Shown here: positions 1-7,700 of the stretch, in pieces | Numbering within the stretch: position 1 is the first letter of the stretch | How the letters are laid out: each line of letters opens with the position of its first letter | Source: Candidatus Magnetocorallium paracelense | Lineage (GTDB): Bacteria; Nitrospirota; Thermodesulfovibrionia; Thermodesulfovibrionales; Magnetobacteriaceae | NCBI GenBank assembly: GCA_029001845.1 | Contig: JAREWP010000019.1 | Span: forward strand, 1 to 51,722 | Length of the DNA stretch: 51,722 nucleotides | Direction: 5' to 3' | Notes under the pieces: model-generated | What the model saw: only the letters and a program-made list of their open reading frames with translations | The model's database searches: none | Told to the model about the DNA's origin: nothing | Made by a program: the position numbers and the translations under genes

Positions 1-184
1 TCTTAATATCTCCTACAAATCCTAACGCTATCTCTGCAAGGTTTACTGTCTTGACCTTTATCAGAGCTATTATAAATTGAGCCAAAAAATTTATACGTGC
101 TCCGTGCCAATTTATTTTGTTCTCCTTCAGTATCTTCTCTAATTTCTTTACTCTTTTCATGGCGTTAGCTGTTGCTGACGCCAT
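1..184 (-). mobile_element. IS4-like transposase, N-terminal end (runs off window)
   Basis: The minus strand reads open from an ATG at 184 to the window edge, about 61 residues. After a basic stretch it shows NWHGARINFLAQFIIALIK and then VKTVNLAEIAL, the pattern I associate with the N-terminal region of IS4-type DDE transposases, which cut and paste insertion sequences. The catalytic core lies outside the window, so activity cannot be judged. A second in-frame ATG follows eight codons later. The upstream side, about 185-300, is very AT-rich and should contain the element's end, but I could not define a terminal repeat. Family assignment is from motif memory only. Confidence 0.6.
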
Positions 185-216
185 ATTTTCTACTAGTTTA
201 CTATAAAATGTCTAGT

Positions 217-232
217 CTATACATTTGTATAG
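217..232. repeat. Short palindrome upstream of transposase fragment
   Basis: CTATACA and TGTATAG form a 7-bp perfect inverted repeat with a 2-base centre, followed on the plus strand by a T run. It lies about 30 bases before the transposase start and could be an operator or part of the element end. Confidence 0.4.
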
Positions 233-309
233 TATTTTTTTGTCCTGTACTTAGATCAGACATATAATTATTTTATCATACAAAGAGAGTGTTTGTTTAG
301 TTGCTAAGG

Positions 310-330
310 CCTTCTTACCATCTCTTCCTC
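310..330. repeat. 21-bp motif shared with 6067-6087
   Basis: The 21 bases at 310-330 (start CCTTCTTACC, end TCTTCCTC) recur exactly at 6067-6087, where they form the right arm of a 13-bp hairpin next to an IS1182-like remnant. This suggests the end or target of a common mobile element. A diverged inverse form may be present near 51571-51590. Confidence 0.5.
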
Positions 331-360
331 ACACCTTCTTCCTTTCAAAAGGAGGTAAAA

Positions 361-648
361 ATGCTTAATTGTCCACGATGCAAATATTTAATGAGCATTG
401 ATTTTAATCGTTTATACAGGTTTTTTACTATTTACTGCCTACTCTGTGGGTGTTATATGTTCTATCCGCCAGGTACAAGGCATATCGATGGGTACGTTGA
501 GAAAAAGTGTATTTTATGTGGAAAGGTGTTTCAATCACCGGGAAATGGCAATAAGTGCCCGGATTGTAGTTATGAGGAGCGGAAGTTAAAGATGAGGGAG
601 TTGAAGAGGAGGTCTACAAAAAGTCGAGAAATAGAGAACCCCAAATAA
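361..648 (+). CDS. Small zinc-ribbon protein (four CxxC pairs)
   Basis: This 95-residue protein has four CxxC knuckles in order: CPRC, CLLC (followed by GC), CILC and CPDC. That is enough to bind two zinc ions as two zinc ribbons. The C-terminal third is rich in Lys, Arg and Glu. I chose the ATG at 361 over an upstream TTG at 301 because AAAAGGAGGT lies just before it with good spacing, and the longer version would be read through a repeated motif at 310-330. Function is unknown; such proteins often bind nucleic acid or another protein. It sits alone between an IS remnant and a truncated gene. Confidence 0.6.
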   Translation: MLNCPRCKYLMSIDFNRLYRFFTIYCLLCGCYMFYPPGTRHIDGYVEKKCILCGKVFQSPGNGNKCPDCSYEERKLKMRELKRRSTKSREIENPK

Positions 649-681
649 TTGCAAATATTGGCATGCACGACATGACAATGA

Positions 682-1587
682 CTAGACGATAACTGGGAAC
701 TCCTTATTGGTGTGGATAAAGTCTTTTGGGGAGTCACAGAGTTTGTTCACCTCATAGATATTATCAACCAAACCGATTTGGTGGAGAATATTGACGGAGA
801 AGATAAGTTGGGTCAGCCAATGATTAAGTTTTCTCTTCCATTGCAATGGGGAACAGTGGATATGTTTTTACTACCCTACTTTCGTGAACGCACCTTTCCG
901 GGACATAATGGACGTTTGCGTCATGCTCAGGTAATAGATACCAATAGAGCGAAATATGAGAGTTCCCTTGAGGAGTATCATATTGACTTTGCATTGAGAT
1001 ACAGTCATATCTTGGGAGACTTTGACATCGGAATATCCAATTTTACAGGAACCGGACGTGAACTGACATCGCTCATAGAATATAAAAATAGTGGTGAGCC
1101 TGACCTGATCCCCTATTATGAACAAATCAACCAGACAAGTATTGACATACAACTTGTTGAGGGAGCATGGTTGTGGAAAATGGAGGCATTTTACAGAACA
1201 GGACAGGGAGACGGTTTTTTCGCAGGTGTCGGCGGCTTTGAATATACCCTGTATGACATTTTTGAAACCGGTATGGATGTAGGTCTTTTGACGGAATATG
1301 CTTATGATGATAGGGACAATGAAGATACTACACCATTTGAAGATGATCTCATGTTCGGTATTCGTCTTACAGGTAATGATGTTTCAACTACTGAACTGCT
1401 GGTCGGCATGTTTCATGATATATTAACAGGCTCAAAAGTAGTAACCACTGAAGCGAGCCGCCGTATGGGACAAAACTATACACTATCCTTGGAGAGCCGC
1501 TTATTTTTAAATTCATCGGAAGATGACTATTTCTATGAATTAAGAAGCGATGATTACTTCAGGATCAAATTCTCTTACTATTTTTAG
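682..1587 (+). pseudogene. 5'-truncated outer-membrane beta-barrel protein
   Basis: The frame is open from just after a TGA at 679-681. The first residues, DDNWELLIGVDKVFWGVTE, look like the interior of an outer-membrane protein, not an N-terminus, and there is no signal peptide. The rest (about 300 residues) has alternating hydrophobic/polar strands rich in Tyr and Phe and ends in SYYF, a terminal aromatic typical of barrels inserted by BAM. I infer that the signal peptide and first strands were lost at a breakpoint near 682. A GTG at 712 gives the longest formal ORF but is inside the conserved stretch. It resembles DUF1302-type or alginate-export-like barrels, without certainty. The gene ends nine bases before idi. 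Confidence 0.6.
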
Positions 1588-1596
1588 GATACGACT

Positions 1597-2145
1597 ATGC
1601 AAGACTATGTAATACTCGTAGATGAGAATGATAATGAAATGGGTGTGGAAGAGAAGCTAAAGGCGCACATTGATGGCGGCAAACTCCATCGATCCTTTTC
1701 AATCTTTGTATTCAACGATAGCACCCACCTAATGCTTCAGAAGCGCTCTCACGACAAATACCACTCCGGCGGACTGTGGTCAAATACCACTTGTTCTCAT
1801 CCACGTCCCGGAGAATCGGTAATCGAAGCAGGAACCAGAAGGCTTAAAGAGGAGATGGGATTTAGTTGTGAACTAGAGGAGAAATTCAAATTTATTTACA
1901 AAGCAAGCTTAGACAACGGCTATACAGAGCATGAGATTGATCATGTTCTGATAGGTACATATAACGGAGACCCTGAAATTAACAAACAAGAAGTGAGTGA
2001 CTGGAAGTGGGTCGATGTTGCATGGTTATACAAGGATATAGAAAAGAATCAACATAATTATACCTACTGGCTTAAGGTCGCGTTAGAGAAGGTAAAGGAG
2101 CGGGATATTCTTAATGGGAAGTCGGTAGTGAAGATAAAGAAGTAA
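1597..2145 (+). CDS. idi: Isopentenyl-diphosphate delta-isomerase, type I
   Basis: Idi interconverts isopentenyl and dimethylallyl diphosphate, the two C5 units for isoprenoids, in the cytosol. The 182-residue protein is full length for the Nudix-fold type I enzyme. Visible hallmarks are HRSFSIFVF near residue 31, the catalytic cysteine in TTCSHPRPGE (about residues 64-73), the Nudix-like REx-EEmG segment RRLKEEMGF, and the metal/acid motif EHEIDHV (about residues 111-117). The start ATG is preceded by AGGA overlapping the stop codon of the truncated barrel gene. It is presumably read from outside the lost 5' part of that gene or from an unrecognised promoter. Confidence 0.95.
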   Translation: MQDYVILVDENDNEMGVEEKLKAHIDGGKLHRSFSIFVFNDSTHLMLQKRSHDKYHSGGLWSNTTCSHPRPGESVIEAGTRRLKEEMGFSCELEEKFKFIYKASLDNGYTEHEIDHVLIGTYNGDPEINKQEVSDWKWVDVAWLYKDIEKNQHNYTYWLKVALEKVKERDILNGKSVVKIKK

Positions 2146-2496
2146 ATCCCACCCTGTATTTGAAAGAAAAAGATGATTTTTCTATTAACCTATACTTGAC
2201 ATAATGTGAATGGCTTTCATATAATTAATTTTTAAATATTGATATGTCGGTTCCAGTCATTTTTTATTTCAAATTTTGTGAAAAAATATTTTTTTATGAG
2301 GTGCTTTAAATTCAATCGATAGCTTTGAGTGGTTCGAGAAAATACACTTTTGGAGAACTGTACGATGGGGTTGTCTCTCCTGACGACATTCACTAACAAG
2401 GTGTCATCTCCAATGAGGATTATAAAAATAGAAAAACAAAGTGGAGCTCCTTCGTTTAAATAATTTACCTGATTAAGGCCCAGTGTTTGGGTCTTA
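2146..2496. other. Intergenic region with one strong promoter
   Basis: These 351 bases carry no convincing ORF. Apart from the promoter at 2196-2225 I see an AT-rich stretch (2220-2300) and a more mixed one up to 2496, with no repeat or hairpin of note. If the promoter drives the gene at 2497, the leader is about 265 bases. Confidence 0.5.
2196..2225 (+). promoter_or_regulatory. Sigma-70-type promoter
   Basis: A perfect -35 box TTGACA (2196-2201) and a perfect -10 box TATAAT (2220-2225) are separated by 18 bases. The next gene in this direction starts at 2497 or 2566. Confidence 0.65.
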
Positions 2497-3102
2497 ATGG
2501 CAACAACGTTTAAGATAGATTTTCAGATTTTTGATTGCGGATTTCAGACGTGGGGTAAATCAATCATGATTACAGAGATATACGGAAAATCGATAGACAC
2601 GAGAGAAATAATTGAATTATTAATTACCGACTCAATTTTTTGTCTTCATGAATTTTTGAAGGCTGCTGAAATTTTTGGAGTATCCTATAATATAAACCAT
2701 GCTTTTATTGCAAAAGCTCACTTAGAGCTTGCAGAATGGTGCAAGTATTATTATTCTTACTTGAAAAACAGTGAAGAAAAACACCAGGAATCGATTATAA
2801 GCACTTTAAGCAATTTAATTGGAGAGGCCGACATAAAAACAGTCGCACCAGCCTATCATTATGAAATGGCATTGAGTCATAGTTACTCTTCATTAGAAAC
2901 TCACAATGAAGGCAAGGCTTACAGAGAAATTATAGAGGACATGTTCTACCTAAATGACGATTTAAATGATAATTTCTACCATTTTTTTGCTGCTATTGAG
3001 AGATACAGGATTAATACCGGAAGTGTAAATGACATAATTAAAAAAGCAAAGGAAAACCTGACAAAAGGAAGTCTATATAATTATGATAATTATGTAGGGT
3101 GA
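2497..3102 (+). CDS. Hypothetical protein, mostly alpha-helical
   Basis: I do not recognise this 201-residue protein. It has no signal peptide or membrane segment. It is rich in aromatic and acidic residues and looks helical (for example HAFIAKAHLELAEWCKYYYSYLK), with a tail reminiscent of helical-repeat proteins. The ATG at 2497 has only GGG as a weak ribosome site; the ATG at 2566, with GGGG upstream, is an alternative giving 178 residues. A strong promoter lies at 2196-2225. The base composition is more AT-rich than the housekeeping genes at 41-49 kb, consistent with acquired DNA. Confidence 0.5.
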   Translation: MATTFKIDFQIFDCGFQTWGKSIMITEIYGKSIDTREIIELLITDSIFCLHEFLKAAEIFGVSYNINHAFIAKAHLELAEWCKYYYSYLKNSEEKHQESIISTLSNLIGEADIKTVAPAYHYEMALSHSYSSLETHNEGKAYREIIEDMFYLNDDLNDNFYHFFAAIERYRINTGSVNDIIKKAKENLTKGSLYNYDNYVG

Positions 3103-3267
3103 CAGAAAAAACTTTTTCAAATAGTGACAGCATTCAAAGAATTCTTTGCCAAGCAATCAATGTAAGCTGCTCCTTCTTCATTTATAAAAGAGATCTGGGA
3201 CTTGCTTAAAAAAGAGATTGTCGGAGATTGTGTAAAAAAACAATAAACGAAAGGTCTATTATACATA

Positions 3268-3295
3268 TTCCACAGAGAAAAATTTGTGCTATAAT
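3268..3295 (+). promoter_or_regulatory. Promoter of the RelE-like TA module
   Basis: TTCCAC (3268-3273) and a perfect TATAAT (3290-3295) with a 16-base spacer lie about 30 bases before the antitoxin start. An AGAGG ribosome site follows. Confidence 0.5.
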
Positions 3296-3323
3296 TAATG
3301 AAAATTATTAAGAGGTTATAAAA

Positions 3324-3569
3324 ATGCCTATTAAAGCCAAACAAAGGGACATCATTAACGTCCGACAATATGTTACGGACAAGGAAGGCCATAAAATAGC
3401 GGCCATAATTGATCTTGATGAACTTGCGAGATTGAAAAAGGTATTAGAAATAATTCCATCTTCTGAAAAGTGGCTGTACGAGAATAAAGAAGCCTTTGAA
3501 AGCGTCAGGGAGGGATTAAAAGACCTGTCAGAAGGCAGGACATCAAGACTTAATATAGATGAGCTTTAG
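3324..3569 (+). CDS. Antitoxin, Phd/RelB-like, of a type II TA module
   Basis: This 81-residue protein begins INVRQYVTDKEGHKIAAIIDLDELARL, a Phd/YefM-like opening in which the N-terminal half dimerises and binds the operator, followed by an acidic helical tail (residues 45-81) of the kind that wraps around a toxin. It lies nine bases upstream of a RelE-like gene, the normal antitoxin-first order. Antitoxins of this type neutralise their partner and repress their own promoter; the promoter at 3268-3295 is close enough for that. The family is inferred from layout and weak motif similarity. Confidence 0.7.
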   Translation: MPIKAKQRDIINVRQYVTDKEGHKIAAIIDLDELARLKKVLEIIPSSEKWLYENKEAFESVREGLKDLSEGRTSRLNIDEL

Positions 3570-3578
3570 GAATGACCT

Positions 3579-3872
3579 TTGTTTGAGATATTTACTACTG
3601 ATACGGCAAGGAAACAATTAGAAAACCTGAAAGCAGATAAAGGACTTAGCAAAAGATATAAGGCTGTAAAGAGAGTAATTCAAATATTATCTGAAAATCC
3701 AAGATATCCAAGCTTACAGACCCATCAATACACATCACTAAAAGGCCCTAAAGGAGAGAAGGTCTTTGAATCATACGCCGAGCAGTCTACCCCGGCAGCA
3801 TATCGGGTATTTTGGTATTACGGCCCGGATGAGAGTCAGATAACTGTAATAGCTATCACACCTCATCCTTAA
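3579..3872 (+). CDS. RelE/ParE-like toxin
   Basis: This is a 97-residue basic protein with the RelE-fold outline: TARKQLENLK helix at the start, basic helix RYKAVKRVIQILSENP, and the C-terminal strands YRVFWYYG and ITVIAITPHP. RelE-type toxins cut mRNA on the ribosome, while ParE-type ones inhibit gyrase; I cannot tell which applies. The start is a TTG nine bases after the antitoxin stop, with AGGAATGA overlapping that stop as the ribosome site. A weak start codon for the toxin would keep antitoxin in excess. The module appears complete. Confidence 0.7.
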   Translation: MFEIFTTDTARKQLENLKADKGLSKRYKAVKRVIQILSENPRYPSLQTHQYTSLKGPKGEKVFESYAEQSTPAAYRVFWYYGPDESQITVIAITPHP

Positions 3873-3925
3873 ATTTTGAAAGACCTGTTTGATATAGCCT
3901 TCTCTTTTAAGTAGTTCTTGGAGTG

Positions 3926-4372
3926 TTATATGAGCTGGTTATCTAGAAAATCAATAACGAAGTTGATATTCCTTTCACAAGGCATAATCCTCCCGCTTAA
4001 CCAGTCCGTCAATTGCTCCGGGTCTTTACCCATCAAAATACCCAATCTTTCATAAGAAAGCCCCTTAATCAGCTTAAAATATCTAAGCTTACCTATCGGA
4101 TTGTCAGGACACTCAAAAGGCACATACCCCAGGAAATCAACAATTTTAGGCATAAATCTTATCTCAGCCTCCGTCCCATGCTCCCAATTCCAAACTGTAG
4201 ACTCTGTAACACCAACAATCTCAACCACTTCCCCCTGTATCAACCCAAGATCAAGCCTCCTTTTTCTTATATGCTCTCCGATAGTCTTAGGTTCCGTTGG
4301 ATATCCCTTTAGTGGTATAATAGGTCGTGGGAGCCGTAATAAATATTGAGGAAGTTTATCAAAGTGCACCAC
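3926..4372 (-). CDS. Tandem XRE-type helix-turn-helix protein
   Basis: About 148 residues with two successive HTH-like segments. The first runs KTIGEHIRKRRLDLGL then VVEIVGVTESTVWNWEHG; the second runs IGKLRYFKLIKGLSYERLG then DPEQLTDWLSGR. It is a small DNA-binding regulator of a family common in deltaproteobacterial and Nitrospira-like genomes. The start is uncertain: the frame stays open to 4558, but everything upstream of about 4372 is antisense to a comM fragment on the plus strand, so I place the start at the GTG at 4372. The real start may have been lost at that junction. Confidence 0.55.
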   Translation of the reverse strand: MVHFDKLPQYLLRLPRPIIPLKGYPTEPKTIGEHIRKRRLDLGLIQGEVVEIVGVTESTVWNWEHGTEAEIRFMPKIVDFLGYVPFECPDNPIGKLRYFKLIKGLSYERLGILMGKDPEQLTDWLSGRIMPCERNINFVIDFLDNQLI

Positions 4373-4854
4373 ACCCCTGTCCCTGCGGGTATTTGGGGGA
4401 TAATAAACATCAATGCGCATGCACTCCATCACAGATCCAGAAGTACAGAAGCCGCGTATCGGGCCCATTATTCGACAGGATAGACATACATGTCGATGTC
4501 CCGGCAGTGCCATACAAGGATCTATCATCAGACCTTGACGGCGAGCCGTCGGATACAATCAGAGAGCGAGTAATAAAGGCGAGAAATATACAACTTGATC
4601 GATTCAAAAGAGACAAGATATACTCAAACGGCCAGATGAAAACCCGTCATATAAGGAAATACTGCAACCTCGCCCCTGAAGCAAGGACTATAATAGACGA
4701 AACCATGCAAAAGCTCGGTCTCTCGGCCCGCGCCTATTCTCGTATCCTCAAAGTCTCTCGCACAATAGCCGACCTGGAAGGAATAGAAACGATCCAGGCA
4801 CATCACATATCGGAGGCTATTCAATACAGGACATTGGATAGAGGTGTGTTTTAA
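4372..4854 (+). pseudogene. 3' fragment of comM/yifB (Mg-chelatase-like AAA ATPase)
   Basis: The protein matches the C-terminal third of ComM/YifB, an AAA+ helicase acting in branch migration during natural transformation. It opens HPCPCGYLGD, where ComM has NPCPCGY, followed by further Cys pairs, then SGPLFDRIDIHVDVP, RHIRKYCNL, LSARAYSRILKVSRTIADL and the terminal HISEAIQYRTLDR. All ATP-binding motifs, which lie upstream in the family, are missing. A GTG at 4327 would give an ORF, but residues before the HPCPCGY segment do not match. The break coincides with the start of the HTH gene on the other strand. Confidence 0.8.
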
Positions 4855-4872
4855 AGAGGAAAGAGTTAGAAT

Positions 4873-5106
4873 TTATGCAGCGTATACTTCCTCATTAGCC
4901 AGTCGCCTAACGGCATATAGAAGTGCCGCTCTAATATCCTCCTCTGATATGAAAGGATAATCTTCTTTCAATTCATTTATTATCTCTCCATAAGCCATTT
5001 TTTCAATTATTATGTCTACAGACAATCTTGTACCTTTTATAACAGGCTTACCAAGCATTATTTCAGAATCAACAACAATCCTTTCAAGCAACGCTTCTTC
5101 CTTCAT
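4873..5106 (-). CDS. DUF433 antitoxin-like protein
   Basis: This is a 77-residue DUF433 protein. The hallmarks are RIVVDSEIMLGKPVIKGTR, then VDIIIEKMAYG and EEDIRAALLYAVR. DUF433 proteins are usually antitoxins (VapB45-like) for a PIN-like DUF5615 toxin encoded just downstream. Here the downstream side is the comM fragment and no PIN-like gene is visible, so this looks like an orphan antitoxin or the survivor of a deleted pair. It is 56 bases away from the YgiT-type antitoxin gene. Confidence 0.75.
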   Translation of the reverse strand: MKEEALLERIVVDSEIMLGKPVIKGTRLSVDIIIEKMAYGEIINELKEDYPFISEEDIRAALLYAVRRLANEEVYAA

Positions 5107-5162
5107 ATGATTTGGCTATATTGCAATTTCTTGATAGATATGTAGCAAGCTGAATAAAAAGC

Positions 5163-5444
5163 TTAAAAAGCCATCTCTTCCAAGTCGAATTTGATTGCAG
5201 GAACGGAAATCCGTGGGGCCTTTGCAATACGTTCAGAGTTGTTTATTAACTCTAAGACTCCCTTGCCTATATCAGCACTGACAACTTTTTCACCGCAATG
5301 CGGACATACGCCGGCAGGAACATCCTCAACTACAATAAGCTCTCCGCAAATATAGAAGTCCTGTTTGATCAGTCTTCTTACCATTGGGGTATCACAAACT
5401 TCGCACTCTCCATAATCATACTCGCCTGTTTTTGTATTTATCAT
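5163..5444 (-). CDS. YgiT/MqsA-type zinc-finger antitoxin
   Basis: A 93-residue protein with two zinc-binding CxxC pairs, CEVC near residue 14 and CPHC near residue 48, in the YgiT/MqsA N-terminal arrangement: the GECEVC knuckle, then VVEDVPAGVCPHCGE, then a helical tail. MqsA-type proteins bind toxin through the zinc domain and DNA through a C-terminal HTH; here the protein is too short for the full HTH and fits the short 'YgiT-type zinc finger' group. It follows its likely toxin gene by 11 bases on the same strand, in toxin-first order. Confidence 0.75.
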   Translation of the reverse strand: MINTKTGEYDYGECEVCDTPMVRRLIKQDFYICGELIVVEDVPAGVCPHCGEKVVSADIGKGVLELINNSERIAKAPRISVPAIKFDLEEMAF

Positions 5445-5455
5445 ACTACTTACTA

Positions 5456-5731
5456 TTATAAAGCATAGACAGTAATAAGTAAAAGCTTTCCAGTAGTTTT
5501 AATTCTGCAGATAACCGCTATATCTCTCATATTCCTTGTCGGAACGACAATTTCATAACGTGTTCCTCTATAATCTCTGGTAAATTTGCGTCTTATTCGT
5601 CCATTTCCTATGGCATTTTCAACATCACTCATAGTAAGACCATCGTCTGCCATCTCTTCAAAAAAGTGTGGGATAGCGAATTCAAATTCATTATTACGCA
5701 TTTTTTCTCTGATTTTATGAATAACAGCCAA
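5456..5731 (-). CDS. DUF4258 toxin-like protein
   Basis: This is a 91-residue DUF4258 protein. The visible outline is an N-terminal helix with FAIPHFFEEMADDGLTMSDVE, then GRIRRKFTRDYRGTRYEIVV and the C-terminal strand KLLLITVYAL. DUF4258 proteins are RelE-like putative RNases, commonly paired with a YgiT-type zinc-finger antitoxin, exactly the arrangement found here. The toxin gene comes first. Function as a toxin is inferred from family and context. Confidence 0.7.
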   Translation of the reverse strand: MAVIHKIREKMRNNEFEFAIPHFFEEMADDGLTMSDVENAIGNGRIRRKFTRDYRGTRYEIVVPTRNMRDIAVICRIKTTGKLLLITVYAL

Positions 5732-5810
5732 TTGTAATCTCCAGAATGTATTTTAACAAAATCTGCGTGTAGAGGAAATAATCATATACAATTCGGATAT
5801 AGCAACGTAG

Positions 5811-6044
5811 ATACTCAAAATATTTGTCTCTACACAACGGCAAATCGACAATCTGGATAAAAATGTAAACAACCTGGAAAGAAAAATCCTCCACAAATTA
5901 TCGGTTGAATACCAGATACCGCCTGACCTTGCAAAGGAACTCCTTGATCTGGTTATAAACAAACACAAATCACTGGATTTTCAATCCCAAAGAGACGATC
6001 TCGACAGAGATATAAGAGGATTAATCGAGCAATCAATTGAATAA
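5811..6044 (+). pseudogene. C-terminal gene remnant, family unknown
   Basis: After a TAG at 5808-5810 the plus strand reads open for 77 residues ending at TAA 6042-6044. The text is protein-like: a coiled-coil opening (DNLDKNVNNLERKILHKL) then IPPDLAKELLDLVINKHKSL and RDDLDRDIRGLIEQSIE. There is no start codon with a ribosome site. I take it as the C-terminal end of a longer gene cut off near 5810. I do not recognise the family. It is immediately followed by the hairpin at 6046-6076 and an IS remnant. Confidence 0.4.
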
Positions 6045-6045
6045 A

Positions 6046-6076
6046 GGTAAGAAGGTCGCTCTCCGACCTTCTTACC
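6046..6076. repeat. 13-bp perfect hairpin
   Basis: GGTAAGAAGGTCG (6046-6058) and its exact complement (6064-6076) enclose a 5-base loop. It begins two bases after the stop of the gene remnant, so it may have been that gene's terminator stem, but no U run follows. Its right arm is part of the 21-bp motif also present at 310-330. Confidence 0.6.
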
Positions 6077-6108
6077 ATCTCTTCCTCGTGATGCGTAAGT
6101 GATATGAG

Positions 6109-6318
6109 CAAGGATATAATGCCCAGGCAGTAGTAACGGAGAGTCAGATAATAGTGGCAGCCGATGTGACGCAGGAAGAAAATGATGTAAACCAATTAAA
6201 TCATATGATGAAACAAACACGTGATAACATCGAAGCGGCTGGTTGTAAAGATGCTATAAAAGTTGGATTACTTATGGGTTCTGGCCGGCTTACCAAAAGC
6301 CGAAAAGCCGGAAGCTGA
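6109..6318 (+). mobile_element. IS1182-like transposase internal fragment
   Basis: About 69 residues are readable, beginning QGYNAQAVVTESQIIVAADV and continuing QEENDVNQLNHMMKQTRDNI. This is the conserved core of IS1182-type DDE transposases, where GYNAQ and ADVT-ND precede the second catalytic aspartate region. Both ends of the gene are missing, and the downstream 6319-6520 contains nothing I can assign. It is a dead remnant. Confidence 0.7.
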
Positions 6319-6520
6319 ATATCAAAAAGCAGCGTAGCTTTAGCAGATTTTAAAAACAGTACATAATGATCGATAATATAATCGTGCCTTCTTTTGGACT
6401 TAATAAGAAAAATTTATTCACATTTAACAGAGGCGGTACACTAAAACGATATTGTCAGCCAGGCTGATAAATAATAGCGAAAAATACGCCGTGAAATCCT
6501 AATTATGGGACGGGACCTAG

Positions 6521-7279
6521 TTAACGGTCGACTCTTCTTGCAATGTAGACTCCATAACTCAAATACTCTTTGAACCTACCATAAAGGTCAATTTCAACCT
6601 TTTCAGCTTCAATAATTTCCTGTGCAGTAGTGCTATTACGGTTTCTCTCCAGAAATTCTGTGAAGCGACTTTGCATTGGATTATAATAATTATCTGTCCA
6701 ACAACTTTCAGGAAGATAAAAATATGCTACAGGTGAATATCCTGCCTTTTCTAATATTTTAATTTTTTCTGAAGCAGTATCAATTTCCGGATACTCTGAA
6801 TCCCAATGATTTTGAATTTCATCAGGGCGTTCTTCAGTAAGCCATGTTATTTCTGAAAGAATCAATAATCCATTTTTCTTTAAAAAACGCCTCCATTCTT
6901 TAACCCCTTTTTCGAAACCAATATTATAAATTGCTCCTTCAGACCAAAGCACATCGTATTCCTCATCATCGAATGGGAGGTTATCCATAGAACAAACTTT
7001 AGCATCAATATTTGTTAGATATTCAGACTTCACGGTTTGTTTTAAAACATCAATAAATTCAGGAAGAAAATCAATCGAAGTAATTCTCGCACTCAATTCC
7101 TTTGCCAGAAATATTGAAGCAATACCTGTTCCACATCCAATATCTGCAATTTTAAGATTTTTTTGATGCCTAAGGCCTGCAAGCTCAATCATTTTAAGAG
7201 TTTCTTGAACTCCACCCGGCCCTTGTCTTTTTCCATCTATATGTAAATCGATAAGTAACTTTAAGTATTTTTCGTCCAA
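6521..7279 (-). CDS. Class I SAM-dependent methyltransferase
   Basis: A 252-residue cytosolic methyltransferase. Motif I for S-adenosylmethionine binding is IADIGCGTGIASIFLAKEL (about residues 43-61), followed by the acidic residue in TSIDFLPE, the motif II region CSMDNLPFDDEEYDVLWSEG, and the motif III-like FLKKNGLLILSE. The C-terminal half (WDSEYPEIDT onward) probably forms the substrate lid, but the substrate is not predictable. The start is a TTG preceded by AAGGGAT; the ATG overlapping it is out of frame. It is monocistronic and lies between the IS remnants and the intron remnant. Confidence 0.8.
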   Translation of the reverse strand: MDEKYLKLLIDLHIDGKRQGPGGVQETLKMIELAGLRHQKNLKIADIGCGTGIASIFLAKELSARITSIDFLPEFIDVLKQTVKSEYLTNIDAKVCSMDNLPFDDEEYDVLWSEGAIYNIGFEKGVKEWRRFLKKNGLLILSEITWLTEERPDEIQNHWDSEYPEIDTASEKIKILEKAGYSPVAYFYLPESCWTDNYYNPMQSRFTEFLERNRNSTTAQEIIEAEKVEIDLYGRFKEYLSYGVYIARRVDR

Positions 7280-7324
7280 TGGAGATCCCTTCTAATTTAT
7301 GCCATAACACTCAGGTGAGCAGCG

Positions 7325-7695
7325 GTCGAGTAGAGCAAGGGAACTTCCTCCTCACCCTCTCACAGAACCGTACGTGAACCTCTCGATTCATACGACTCTT
7401 CATGTCCCTTGCAAAGTACCAAGTTTGAATAACTTGGAAGCTCCTCCCATTTCCGGTTGACTTCCGGTTATTTTGGACATGTCAGCCCCTTCACTCCATT
7501 TACATTACAGAAATTTCCTCACTACTACGAGCTGATCCGCCCCTGTGCTCTGCTCCGGGACTTAATTCGTACCCCGGTTTTGACAGTATCAGTAACTCCA
7601 TTTCGACACCTGATCAGCAGCTCACTTTCGTTCATCTCCTCAATACTCACCTGACAATTTCTTTATTGCCTTTTCCCATATCGCTTACGACATAC
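7325..7695 (-). mobile_element. Group II intron remnant lacking its RT gene
   Basis: On the minus strand 7398-7364 reads GAGTCGTATGAATCGAGAGG followed by TTCACGTACGGTTCT, a group II intron domain V hairpin of the bacterial type, then a domain VI-like stem down to about 7325. Upstream (about 7460-7690) is the leader typical of the domain I-IV region (for example GCAGAGCACAGGGGCGGATC). In intact introns a reverse-transcriptase gene of about 1.3-1.8 kb lies between; here the parts are joined directly near 7455. The catalytic AGC of domain V appears as AGT. The boundaries are approximate, and the 5' end abuts the IS1380 remnant. Confidence 0.65.
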
Positions 7696-7700
7696 ACTCT

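Noticed and set aside
3117-3392. 91-residue minus-strand frame before the TA module
   Set aside because: Overlaps the TA promoter and antitoxin start, with no recognisable domain or ribosome site.
4327-4371. Start of the comM fragment at GTG 4327
   Set aside because: The residues encoded there do not resemble ComM, and no ribosome site is present; the fragment starts at the break.
7457-7654. 65-residue frame (starts MTSGYFGHVS)
   Set aside because: It is the antisense of the group II intron leader; similar phantom proteins are commonly annotated over such introns.
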